This document shows positions 56,527 to 64,000 of a stretch of DNA of 64,000 bases, piece after piece. The notes beneath the pieces are model-generated. The model searched no databases. It was given only the letters and a program-made list of their open reading frames with translations, and was not told the origin of the DNA. Source of the DNA: an uncultured Flavobacteriaceae bacterium (lineage in GTDB: Bacteria; Bacteroidota; Bacteroidia; Flavobacteriales; Flavobacteriaceae); assembly GCA_947494205.1 (NCBI GenBank), contig CANLUH010000005.1:124001-188000 (forward strand). The letters are read 5' to 3'. Position 1 is the first letter of the stretch. Each line of letters opens with the position of its first letter. The position numbers and the translations under genes are program-made.

Positions 56527-57321
56527 ATGGAAACCCAATTTGAAACATTACTAGACTTACAAAAATGGATGCAATCGTCTTTAATAGCCCCACAACCGCA
56601 AGATGTAAAGTCTATAGAGCATTACGTATCACCATCTAAAACACTAACAGCACAACAACGTTTAGCGATTTATCAACGCTCATACTACAGTCGGTTAATA
56701 GAATGTATGCGTGGACAATTTAAGGCATTACACCATACTTTAGGAGATGCATTGTTTGATGATTTTTCACGTTTATATTTAAAAGAAAAACCATCGTCAA
56801 GTCCAAGTTTAGCAAATTTAGGAGACGATTTTCCAAATTTTCTTAATAGTACAAGGCCCGATAAAGACAATCCAGAACTTTGGATTGATTTTATGATTGC
56901 TATGGCACAATTTGAGTGCGATTTATATCGCATTTTTGATCAAGAAGGAAGTGAGGGCAAAACATTAGCCGATTACAAAACATTAGACAGAGATTTAAAA
57001 CTTCAAAAGTGTTTTGCAATACATACATATCCATTCGATGTTAATACATACTATCAACAAGTAGCACAGGAAAAAAGTCCAGAAATAACAAGCGCAAATA
57101 CAATTTATATAGCTTTTGTAAGAACCAATTATCAAGTTTATATTATTAGTTTATCTAAAATTCAATACCAATTTCTAGAAGCTTTATTAAAAGGTGAATC
57201 TATTACGGCTATTTTAAATCGATTTTCAACAGAATCAGGTTTGCCTATAACAACAGTTAATAAAGAATGGCTAGATTGGAAGAAAGCTTGGGTTAATAAA
57301 GGTTTGTTTTTGAAAAGATAA
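56527..57321 (+). CDS. DUF2063 (HvfC/BufC-type) partner protein
   Basis: A 264-aa protein. The N-terminal part matches DUF2063: RLAIYQRSYYSRLIECMRGQFKALHHTLGDALFDDFSRLYL, followed by a PSLANLGDDFPNFL segment. It is the usual genetic partner of DUF692 enzymes, probably a substrate-recruiting or helper protein. Its C-terminal region resembles a small winged-helix-like domain, as described for other DUF2063 proteins. It starts 2 bases after the MNIO gene stop. Confidence 0.88.
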   Translation: METQFETLLDLQKWMQSSLIAPQPQDVKSIEHYVSPSKTLTAQQRLAIYQRSYYSRLIECMRGQFKALHHTLGDALFDDFSRLYLKEKPSSSPSLANLGDDFPNFLNSTRPDKDNPELWIDFMIAMAQFECDLYRIFDQEGSEGKTLADYKTLDRDLKLQKCFAIHTYPFDVNTYYQQVAQEKSPEITSANTIYIAFVRTNYQVYIISLSKIQYQFLEALLKGESITAILNRFSTESGLPITTVNKEWLDWKKAWVNKGLFLKR

Positions 57322-57341
57322 GTTTAATTTATAGCATAAAA

Positions 57342-58148
57342 CTACAAAGCATTTTGTATTTCTAAAACTGTACTGTATTTGTAATTATTTGGATCTTTTA
57401 AAATAGTATGAACTGTTGTATTTATCTTATCCTTGTCTTTTAACTTTAAATAAATAAGAAGTTTATACCAATGTCCTCTAGAACTGTCGTAACTATCTGA
57501 AGCTATTAGAGAGTTATAAGTCTCTATAGCATTATCGTATTGCGCAATTTTAAAATAAGAAGCCCCTAAATATAGTAGACCCGCACTATATAATTTATCG
57601 CTTGGATTGGTCGTATAATTTTTAAAAAAAGCAATGGACTCTCTGTACTTTTTCTCGTTATAAAGTGATTCTCCTTTAGAAAACGTATTCTGTATTTCAT
57701 TCTGTTCTACATAAGAAGTAAGTTCATCCCAATTAGAATAGTCTGTATATAATGTTTCTAAAGATTGTTGTTTTGGGAAAAATATTACCGAGACAAAAAT
57801 TAAAATAGCAGCAGCTATGGATCCAAAATATAGAAACTGCTTTTTTTGCTTTCTTTTTTTATAAACAGAAGCAGCATTTTCAATAGTTTTAATATGATTT
57901 TGGTAAGGTTCGGTTTTTAAAGTTTGTTTTATGTTTTCTAGAGTTTCAACTTTTGAAACCTCTTCAATATGAGATAAATTATGATTAAATACAGTTTCAC
58001 TAACCGATTTCTGTAATAGAACGTCTTCTTTTAAGTCAGGATTTATATCCATTTCCCGTTTAAAAAGTAATTGTTCTTGATCTGACATTGTATTATTTAA
58101 ATACGAATCAATCTTGTCTTGAATATTATATTCTTCATTTGAATTCAT
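57342..58148 (-). CDS. Probable TPR-containing anti-sigma factor
   Basis: A 268-aa protein. The N-terminal cytoplasmic part (DKIDSYLNNTMSDQEQLLFKREM) is the pattern of flavobacterial anti-sigma proteins. One transmembrane helix follows (FLYFGSIAAAILIFVSVIFF, about 104-123). The C-terminal part outside has TPR-like helices (YESIAFF...SDKLYSAGLLYLGASYFKIAQYDNAI), which could bind a partner protein. It shares one base with the sigma gene stop codon. The role is inferred from layout. Confidence 0.75.
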   Translation of the reverse strand: MNSNEEYNIQDKIDSYLNNTMSDQEQLLFKREMDINPDLKEDVLLQKSVSETVFNHNLSHIEEVSKVETLENIKQTLKTEPYQNHIKTIENAASVYKKRKQKKQFLYFGSIAAAILIFVSVIFFPKQQSLETLYTDYSNWDELTSYVEQNEIQNTFSKGESLYNEKKYRESIAFFKNYTTNPSDKLYSAGLLYLGASYFKIAQYDNAIETYNSLIASDSYDSSRGHWYKLLIYLKLKDKDKINTTVHTILKDPNNYKYSTVLEIQNAL

Positions 58149-58702
58149 TACTTTATAATCTGGTATTGTTTATCCTGTTTTATCAATTGCATCAGTCTCT
58201 TTCTACATTTAAAAACTCGATGTCTAGCAACATCAGCAGAATTATAAGAAAAAGTATTTAATAAATCTTCATAATTCATAGTGTTAAAATATAAACTGAG
58301 TACATTTCTGCAGTTTTCAGATAGTTTTGCAAAGCATTTAGTATATAAATCTTCACGTTGTTGCTCTAAAATGAACACACTGGTTTGGGTTATTTTATCC
58401 TTTATAGAATAGACACCATCTTTTACAATATGTTCCTTTTTATTTTTTAATTGGCGTCTCCAAATATTTTTGCAAATAGTAAATAGGTAAGCTTCAAAAG
58501 ACTTAATTTCTGTTGCGTTTTCTTTATAAATATAAATCAGGTAAACTAATGCATCTTGAAATACGTCTTGAGCATCTTCCTTCCTCCCTTTATTATTTAA
58601 AACAAAAGAAACTATTTTAGGATAAAATTTCGTGTATATTTCCACAACTATACTAGAGTTATTATTAACTAATGCCTCCAAATATTTTTTGTTTTGTTTC
58701 AT
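58148..58702 (-). CDS. ECF RNA polymerase sigma factor
   Basis: A 184-aa sigma factor. Region 2: IYTKFYPKIVSFVLNNKGRKEDAQDVFQDALVYLIY; region 4: ENCRNVLSLYFNTMNYEDLLNTFSYNSADVARHRVFKCRKRLMQL. A TTGG-N18-TATTTTTG primary-sigma promoter lies just upstream, so the gene is under house-keeping control rather than obvious autoregulation. It is divergent from the subtilase-CHAT operon. It probably reads the TGGGTCATA-N15-CACT motif. Confidence 0.88.
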   Translation of the reverse strand: MKQNKKYLEALVNNNSSIVVEIYTKFYPKIVSFVLNNKGRKEDAQDVFQDALVYLIYIYKENATEIKSFEAYLFTICKNIWRRQLKNKKEHIVKDGVYSIKDKITQTSVFILEQQREDLYTKCFAKLSENCRNVLSLYFNTMNYEDLLNTFSYNSADVARHRVFKCRKRLMQLIKQDKQYQIIK

Positions 58703-58721
58703 AGATTAATAGAAAGTCAGC

Positions 58722-58751
58722 CAAAAATAGAACTTTATTTAAAAAGACCAA
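58722..58751 (-). promoter_or_regulatory. Primary-sigma promoter of the ECF gene
   Basis: On the minus strand, TTGG (58751-58748), 18 bases, TATTTTTG (58729-58722), ending 19 bases before the sigma start codon. Confidence 0.5.
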
Positions 58752-58824
58752 TTTGCTTATTCCTAAACTTAGACTATATTATAAATTATTTAACAAATGT
58801 AGAAAAAAGTTTTTTTGTAAAAGT

Positions 58825-58859
58825 TGGGTCATATTTTTATTAATTAGCCACTATACTAG
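58825..58859 (+). promoter_or_regulatory. Candidate ECF-sigma promoter, copy 1 (subtilase-CHAT operon)
   Basis: TGGGTCATA, 15 bases, CACTATACTAG. The same bipartite layout recurs at 62957-62991. It lies 35 bases before the subtilase ATG at 58895. Confidence 0.6.
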
Positions 58860-58894
58860 TAGATAAACTTTTTAAAAATTAAAAATACACAATT

Positions 58895-60187
58895 ATGAGA
58901 AATACAATTTTTCTATTAACAGGAGTACTATTCATCTTATTCTCCTGTACAACAAATACAAACGATTTTGTAGAGAAAACGGAACAAAATAACCAAAATC
59001 ACTATAATAAATCATCTGGTGTTTTAGCAACTTTTGCAGATAGCCCAAAAACTAGTCTTACGCCTTTAAATGAGATTATAGTAGAATATTTACCAAGTAC
59101 TACAGAAGTGGAAAAACAAGTCTTGAGAACTAAATATAATGTCGTGAGCACTGAGAATTGTGGATGTATAGATGATAACTCTGTTTACGAATTATGGATT
59201 ATGGACTCTGGTATAAATGCAGAACCAACGGCAAAAATAATTAATCAAGATCCAGATGAAAATTTAAAAAACGCAGCACCAAATTTTATGTTTAATGTAC
59301 CAATGCATAAAGTTGTTGCTTTAGGTGGAGGAAGTGAAGATGATGATGTATATATACAAAGTGTATTTAATAGTAATTATGTAAATAGAAGAGTATCTTC
59401 TAATAATGGAATAACTGTGGCAGTACTAGATACAGGTATAGATACAGATCAACAAGGTTTTATTGGCTCTTTTTTATATAATTCAGCAGGGAATATAGGC
59501 TGTGGTGATATTTCAGGATGGGATTTTGTAGATAAGGATAACAATACTTACGACGATGATATTAACAAACACGGTACAGTGGTATCTTATGTTATTCATA
59601 AGGAGTTAACCGAGAGGGGGATAGGTCATCAAATTTTACCAGTTAAAACAATTGATAAAAAAGGAAACTCTACGTTTTTTGATACATTTTGCGGACTTAA
59701 ATATGCTATAGAAAGAGATGCCGATGTTATTAATATGAGTTTTGGGTGGACAGGCTATAACGAAGAAGTTAATGAGTTGTTTGCAAATCTAATAGCAACA
59801 ACGAAAACTACATTTGTAGCTTCTGCTGGTAATAGAAATGAAGATAACGATATTCTACCGCATTACCCTTCTAACTTTCAAAACAATAATTTAATCTCTG
59901 TAGCAGCTTCAAAATTTGAACAGGCAGATGCTGCCGGATATACTAATTACGGCGAGAATACTGTAGATTTCTATGCTATTGGAAACAAGATATCTTTTCC
60001 TTTAACTACGCCAAATACTTTTATTAATTTTAAAGGAACATCTTTTGCGGCACCTCTAGTATCAGCTAGAGTTGCTGAACTTTTATCGTATAATGTTGAA
60101 GAAATAAAATATGGATTAAATGTGCAATTTGGTGTGCAAATAAATTATCCTTCGAAGCCTGTATTTTATATGACGCATATTGATTAA
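58895..60187 (+). CDS. Subtilisin-like (S8) protease lipoprotein
   Basis: A 430-aa lipoprotein (lipobox ILFSC at about 14-18). The S8 domain covers about 160-420: Asp in VAVLDTGIDT, His in NKHGTVVSYVI and Ser in GTSFAAPLVSAR. A propeptide-like region precedes it. It lacks a T9SS tail, unlike the subtilase at 22990. It lies 33 bases before the TPR-CHAT gene, with which it shares a promoter region, so the two proteases probably work together at the envelope. Confidence 0.9.
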   Translation: MRNTIFLLTGVLFILFSCTTNTNDFVEKTEQNNQNHYNKSSGVLATFADSPKTSLTPLNEIIVEYLPSTTEVEKQVLRTKYNVVSTENCGCIDDNSVYELWIMDSGINAEPTAKIINQDPDENLKNAAPNFMFNVPMHKVVALGGGSEDDDVYIQSVFNSNYVNRRVSSNNGITVAVLDTGIDTDQQGFIGSFLYNSAGNIGCGDISGWDFVDKDNNTYDDDINKHGTVVSYVIHKELTERGIGHQILPVKTIDKKGNSTFFDTFCGLKYAIERDADVINMSFGWTGYNEEVNELFANLIATTKTTFVASAGNRNEDNDILPHYPSNFQNNNLISVAASKFEQADAAGYTNYGENTVDFYAIGNKISFPLTTPNTFINFKGTSFAAPLVSARVAELLSYNVEEIKYGLNVQFGVQINYPSKPVFYMTHID

Positions 60188-60220
60188 AAATATATAATTT
60201 AGTAACTAAAATTATTAGTT

Positions 60221-62926
60221 ATGAGATTATTGTTTAAGATTGTCTTTTTTTTGAATATTGTATTCTGTCAAGCTCAAAACGATTTTAATAAAACGCTAGA
60301 TTCTATTATTAAGATTAAGGATCAAGGTGTCATTATAGAAAATATAGAGCAACTAAAACGTATTTATAAAGAAGACAATCCTATTTTTTTAGGAAAATTA
60401 AACTACCAATTAGCACGTGCATATTATAAACATAAAGACTACCCTATAGCGCTAGAAACCATTCAGAAAGCGATTACAATTAAAAATTCTATTTCAGATA
60501 GCCAGTTTTCAGATATAGAAGGCAGTATATATTTACGATCTCATTGCTATAGAAGACTTGGAGAAAAAGACAAGCAGTTAGAAGATTTATACATGTTAGC
60601 TAATTCAAAAAGCATAACAACAAATACACTAAGTGTTTATTTACAATTAGCACAGATTCATAAAGGCAACGGAGATTACTTTAAAGCTTTGGAGTATAGC
60701 GATAAAATTATTAATACATATAAAACCCATGGAAGTGATAAGTACCTTATAAAAGGACATTTAGAGGCCTTAATTATTTTTGCTACAATGGAGACAGATG
60801 ATGAGAGTTTTATTAGTAAGATAGAACACCATAAGCAAGCGTTAGAAAAACGAATGGATGATCTTAAAAGCGGACAGAAAAATATATACTACAATAGCCT
60901 TGGGCTTATTTTAAGAGCCTATAAAAAAAGAGAAGAGGCATTAATACTATATAAAAAAGCCCTAGAGAATACAACAGAGAATACACCAGAATATATTATA
61001 AATAGTAACTACTTAAATATTGGTGAAATGTATTCTCAGTTAAAAGAACCAGAAAAAGCAAAAGAATATTACCAAAAAATAATAGCAACTACGGACAGTA
61101 TTAATACTTCAGCTGCATATAATAATCTCGGCTACTACCACGCTAACTCTATTCAAAATGAAATAGATAGTCATCAAAAAGCAATGAAATTACTAGGCAT
61201 TAATAATGCTTCTTTTGGAAAGCCAGCATTTATAGAAATGTTAAGAGATTTTCAATTTAAAGGAGAATTATTATTTATTTTAATAGACCTATCTCAAGCA
61301 AGAATAAAGTTATATAAAGAAAATAGTAACAAAGATGAATTACAAAAAGCATTAAAATTACTTTATACAATAGACGATTTAATTTCTGTTATGCGACTAG
61401 ACAGTGCAACAAAATTATCTAAGCTATTTTGGATAGGAAGAGGGGTTAATAGTTATTTAGAAGCGGTTAAAGTCTGCCATCTTTTAAGTAAACCAAATGA
61501 AGCATTCTATTTTATGGAGAAAAACAAATCACTCTATTTATTAGAACAATTGGGACGTATTCAATTAAAAAATCAATATGAAATCCCTAGTGAATTATTA
61601 GAAAGAGAAGTAAATGTTAATTACAAACTCTTATTAGCAAAAAACAAACTAAAAGCAATTCCAGAAGACAAATCTTACCAAACAGAATTTACAAATGCAG
61701 AACAAAGTTATGTTAAATTTATAGACTCTTTAAAGGAGCGTTTTCCTGGGTATTATAAAAGTAATTTGAAACCCAAACTCATTACACTGTATGAGTTTCA
61801 AAGCACCTTAAAAAGTAGCAATAAAAATGCAATAGAATATATTCTTGGTGAAAATGAAGGTTATGGTTTATGGATAACAGAAGAGACGACTCATCTATTT
61901 AAACTTAAAGATTATAAAAAGTTTATAGCAGATATTTCTTTTTTTAAGAAGTCTTTAAAACCTACGTTATCAAAAAAAGAAGTGTCTATGTACCAAACCA
62001 GAGGATACTCTGTTTTTAAAACATTATTTCCATGGGAAAATGCTATAAGACAAATTAAAACAAAACCATTAACAATCATTCCAGATGGTGCATTATATGG
62101 CGTTCCATTAGAAGCTTTAATTGTCGCAAAACAACCCGTTTTAAGAGAGAACTATCTTATTAATTTAGCAGAAATATCATATCTTAATTCGGCTTCAGTG
62201 TCTCAAAGCCTATACAGATCAAAATCTAAAAAAAGCGACTCGTATTTTGGGGTTGCGCCAGTAAAATTTAGATCTAAAGCATTAGTAGATTTAAATGAAA
62301 GCGAAACCATAATAAAAGAAATAGCAGCATTATTTCCATCTAATATATTACTTAAAGAGAATGCAACACGAGCAGGTTTTTTTAACACAAAAATAGGAAA
62401 GGCTATTCTTCATATAAATACACATGCAGGAATAGATAATAAAACAAAAATACCTTGGTTGGCATTACATGATTCTATAGTGTCTTTAAGTGAACTATAT
62501 ATTATGAATAGTCCGCATGATTTAGTGTTTTTAGATGCCTGTAAAACTGGTGATGGGAAATTACAAAAAGGAGAAGGCATAGAAAGTTTATCTAGAGCCT
62601 TTTTCCATGCAGGGACTAAAAGCGTTATAGCTTCTAAGTGGAATGCTAATGAAAAAGCAACAAATACAATTTCTTTATCTTTTTTTAAAGCACTTAAAGA
62701 AGGAAAGTCTAAATCCTCTGCGTTACGTAAAGCAAAATTAGATTATTTAAAAAACAACGAACTCTCCGATACGTTTCCATATTTCTGGGCATCATTAACC
62801 CTTACAGGTAACTCAGAACCTTTATATGAAGTTTCTTACACACTTTATTGGCTAATTAGTACAGCAGTTTTATTAATTATTATTCTCTTTATTTACAGAA
62901 AACGAAAACGTAATTCTAAACTTTAA
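60221..62926 (+). CDS. Exported, membrane-anchored TPR-CHAT (caspase-like) protein
   Basis: A 901-aa protein. Signal peptide MRLLFKIVFFLNIVFCQAQ, then a series of TPR repeats (about 20-340). A CHAT domain follows (about 600-865) with the His in ILHINTHAGID and the Cys in LVFLDACKTGDG, the dyad of separase/caspase-like CHAT proteases. A C-terminal transmembrane helix (WLISTAVLLIIILFIY, about 876-892) is followed by the basic tail RKRKRNSKL. The TPR and CHAT parts therefore face the periplasm. It follows the subtilase gene by 33 bases. CHAT-TPR proteins elsewhere act in protein-cleavage cascades; the target here is unknown. Confidence 0.9.
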   Translation: MRLLFKIVFFLNIVFCQAQNDFNKTLDSIIKIKDQGVIIENIEQLKRIYKEDNPIFLGKLNYQLARAYYKHKDYPIALETIQKAITIKNSISDSQFSDIEGSIYLRSHCYRRLGEKDKQLEDLYMLANSKSITTNTLSVYLQLAQIHKGNGDYFKALEYSDKIINTYKTHGSDKYLIKGHLEALIIFATMETDDESFISKIEHHKQALEKRMDDLKSGQKNIYYNSLGLILRAYKKREEALILYKKALENTTENTPEYIINSNYLNIGEMYSQLKEPEKAKEYYQKIIATTDSINTSAAYNNLGYYHANSIQNEIDSHQKAMKLLGINNASFGKPAFIEMLRDFQFKGELLFILIDLSQARIKLYKENSNKDELQKALKLLYTIDDLISVMRLDSATKLSKLFWIGRGVNSYLEAVKVCHLLSKPNEAFYFMEKNKSLYLLEQLGRIQLKNQYEIPSELLEREVNVNYKLLLAKNKLKAIPEDKSYQTEFTNAEQSYVKFIDSLKERFPGYYKSNLKPKLITLYEFQSTLKSSNKNAIEYILGENEGYGLWITEETTHLFKLKDYKKFIADISFFKKSLKPTLSKKEVSMYQTRGYSVFKTLFPWENAIRQIKTKPLTIIPDGALYGVPLEALIVAKQPVLRENYLINLAEISYLNSASVSQSLYRSKSKKSDSYFGVAPVKFRSKALVDLNESETIIKEIAALFPSNILLKENATRAGFFNTKIGKAILHINTHAGIDNKTKIPWLALHDSIVSLSELYIMNSPHDLVFLDACKTGDGKLQKGEGIESLSRAFFHAGTKSVIASKWNANEKATNTISLSFFKALKEGKSKSSALRKAKLDYLKNNELSDTFPYFWASLTLTGNSEPLYEVSYTLYWLISTAVLLIIILFIYRKRKRNSKL

Positions 62927-62956
62927 AGTGCTTTTTTAAAAATAATTATTTTTTTC

Positions 62957-62991
62957 TGGGTCATAAAAATTAATTCCTAACACTGTCTTAT
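62957..62991 (+). promoter_or_regulatory. Candidate ECF-sigma promoter, copy 2
   Basis: TGGGTCATA, 15 bases, CACTGTCTTAT. Same motif and spacing as 58825-58859. It lies 76 bases before the start of the lipoprotein gene at 63068. Confidence 0.6.
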
Positions 62992-63008
62992 GATTGATCA
63001 ATTCATAA
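62988..63008. promoter_or_regulatory. Imperfect palindrome before the last gene
   Basis: TTATGA-TTGATCAA-T-TCATAA has a perfect TTGATCAA centre and TTATGA/TCATAA arms, offset by one base. It lies at the expected transcription start from the candidate promoter. It might be an operator or a leader hairpin. Confidence 0.35.
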
Positions 63009-63067
63009 GGTGGTATCCGAAAAACCTCATATTGAAATAGAGTAGGAAAAATTAGGAATTTTATATT

Positions 63068-64000
63068 ATGAAAAAAATAAGAATAGCATTTATAATGCTA
63101 CTTACTTGTACTATGTTCTTTTCTTGTGATAAGGAAGAAGACGAAGTAACTAATGTCCCTCAAAATTCGAAAAACACAACATTTTCTAAAAGCGAGAATA
63201 CTGTTCAAGCGCTATTAAAAGAAGCTTATAGCACTTTTTTTGAAATGGAAGAGTCGTATTACGTTGAATTAACGGCTACACTAGAAGATGACCTTATTGA
63301 AAATGCTACCTTATCAAGTGCAGAAAATATAACATTAGAACAAATATTCTACGTTTATGAAGGTGCTATAAATTCAATATATACAAACCAAGGAGGGGAA
63401 GATACCATAATGACAGAAGAACAATCTGAAAACCTTGATGATGGTATTAAAAGTGATGACTTTAATTTTGAAGTAGAAGTTACTTTAAATGAAGAAGCGA
63501 AATATACTATTAATGCTGAAAGCTTTAATACATTTCATGCAACAGTAAATAATACAATTAATAGTTTTATAGAAGAATCAGAAGTTCAAAACTTATTAGT
63601 ATCAGATTTTGATTTGAAGTCTGTTTCGTCTACATCTGCAATTATTTCTCTATCTCTAGTATCTGGAAGGAGAGCAATACCAAAACCACAATATCCAATA
63701 CCGTTTGGAGCAGTTTATGCATTCGATGCCTTAGGTATGTGCGCCAACTCTATACCAAATACAGTAGATGCAGCAGATTTTTTTAGAGGCTATGCTAACA
63801 GTTATAAAACAAAACCATCACAATGTTCTAATACAGGATATTCTATCTTTTTAGGTGTTTTTAATACACAAAGTCCTAAAGCTAATAATACATTAAATCA
63901 ATGTATGGAAAATTATGTTTGGGATAATAACTCACATCCAGATTGTATAGGAGATGACACAAATCAAGTAAACAATAATCAAATATGGCATAATTGGTAT
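63068..64000 (+). CDS. Lipoprotein of unknown function (cut by window end)
   Basis: The frame runs 311 codons to the last base, with no stop, so the C terminus is outside. Lipobox MFFSC, followed by DKEEDE, is typical of surface-exposed lipoproteins of this phylum. The body is acidic and Asn/Ser-rich (residues 25-190). A region around 205-311 has cysteines in GMCANSIPN, SQCSNTGYS, NQCMENY and HPDCIGDD. I recognise no family. It has its own candidate ECF promoter, shared in type with the subtilase-CHAT operon. Confidence 0.6.
   Translation, partial: MKKIRIAFIMLLTCTMFFSCDKEEDEVTNVPQNSKNTTFSKSENTVQALLKEAYSTFFEMEESYYVELTATLEDDLIENATLSSAENITLEQIFYVYEGAINSIYTNQGGEDTIMTEEQSENLDDGIKSDDFNFEVEVTLNEEAKYTINAESFNTFHATVNNTINSFIEESEVQNLLVSDFDLKSVSSTSAIISLSLVSGRRAIPKPQYPIPFGAVYAFDALGMCANSIPNTVDAADFFRGYANSYKTKPSQCSNTGYSIFLGVFNTQSPKANNTLNQCMENYVWDNNSHPDCIGDDTNQVNNNQIWHNWY

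Overview
The window comes from an AT-rich chromosome of a member of the Bacteroidota, most likely a marine Flavobacteriaceae. The signs are many lipoprotein signals, a type IX secretion (T9SS) C-terminal domain, a bacillithiol gene (bshC), flavobacterial families such as DUF2911 and DUF922, little Shine-Dalgarno sequence, and promoters of the Bacteroidota type (TTTG ... TAnnTTTG). The genus cannot be fixed from the sequence alone. I saw no rRNA, tRNA, CRISPR array, phage or insertion sequence.

Layout. 1-6.3 kb: an amidase tail, rimO, a cluster of palindromic repeats, an AraC-type regulator, a secreted protein with six MopE-type repeats and a short MutS-like ATPase. 6.4-9.1 kb: secreted or surface proteins and an esterase lipoprotein. 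9.2-22.9 kb: mostly housekeeping genes (bshC, guaA, a LysM protein, pyrG, yidC, mnmA) with a FAS1 lipoprotein. 23-28.5 kb: a T9SS-exported subtilase, a FabK/nitronate monooxygenase-like flavoprotein, a MATE exporter and a PAP2 phosphatase. 28.6 kb: a 50-residue GG-leader peptide gene with no modification genes beside it. 28.8-35.4 kb: an envelope-glycolipid operon (GT2, LAB_N, GT39), a sugar-nucleotide epimerase, two tandem paralogues and a sterol-desaturase-like enzyme. 35.4-39.4 kb: a signalling operon (lipoprotein, 7TM protein, histidine kinase, response regulator) divergent from a second lipoprotein that carries two copies of the same unrecognised domain. 39.7-50.8 kb: an M43 metalloprotease, meaB, an ECF sigma/anti-sigma pair with a repeat-bearing surface protein, M23 peptidase, a Crp/Fnr regulator, an OmpA lipoprotein and an esterase.

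The last part is the most unusual. 52.8-57.3 kb is one tight operon: a FABP/nitrobindin-like protein, a ferritin-like protein, a 199-residue protein with 15 cysteines in repeated CX5C spacing, a DUF692 (MNIO) enzyme and a DUF2063 partner. It looks like an uncharacterised MNIO-type RiPP or metal-handling system. 57.3-64 kb holds an ECF sigma factor with a TPR anti-sigma candidate, divergent from a subtilase lipoprotein, a membrane-anchored TPR-CHAT protein and another lipoprotein. The subtilase and the last lipoprotein share a bipartite upstream motif (TGGGTCATA-N15-CACT.T..TA), which suggests that this sigma factor controls both.
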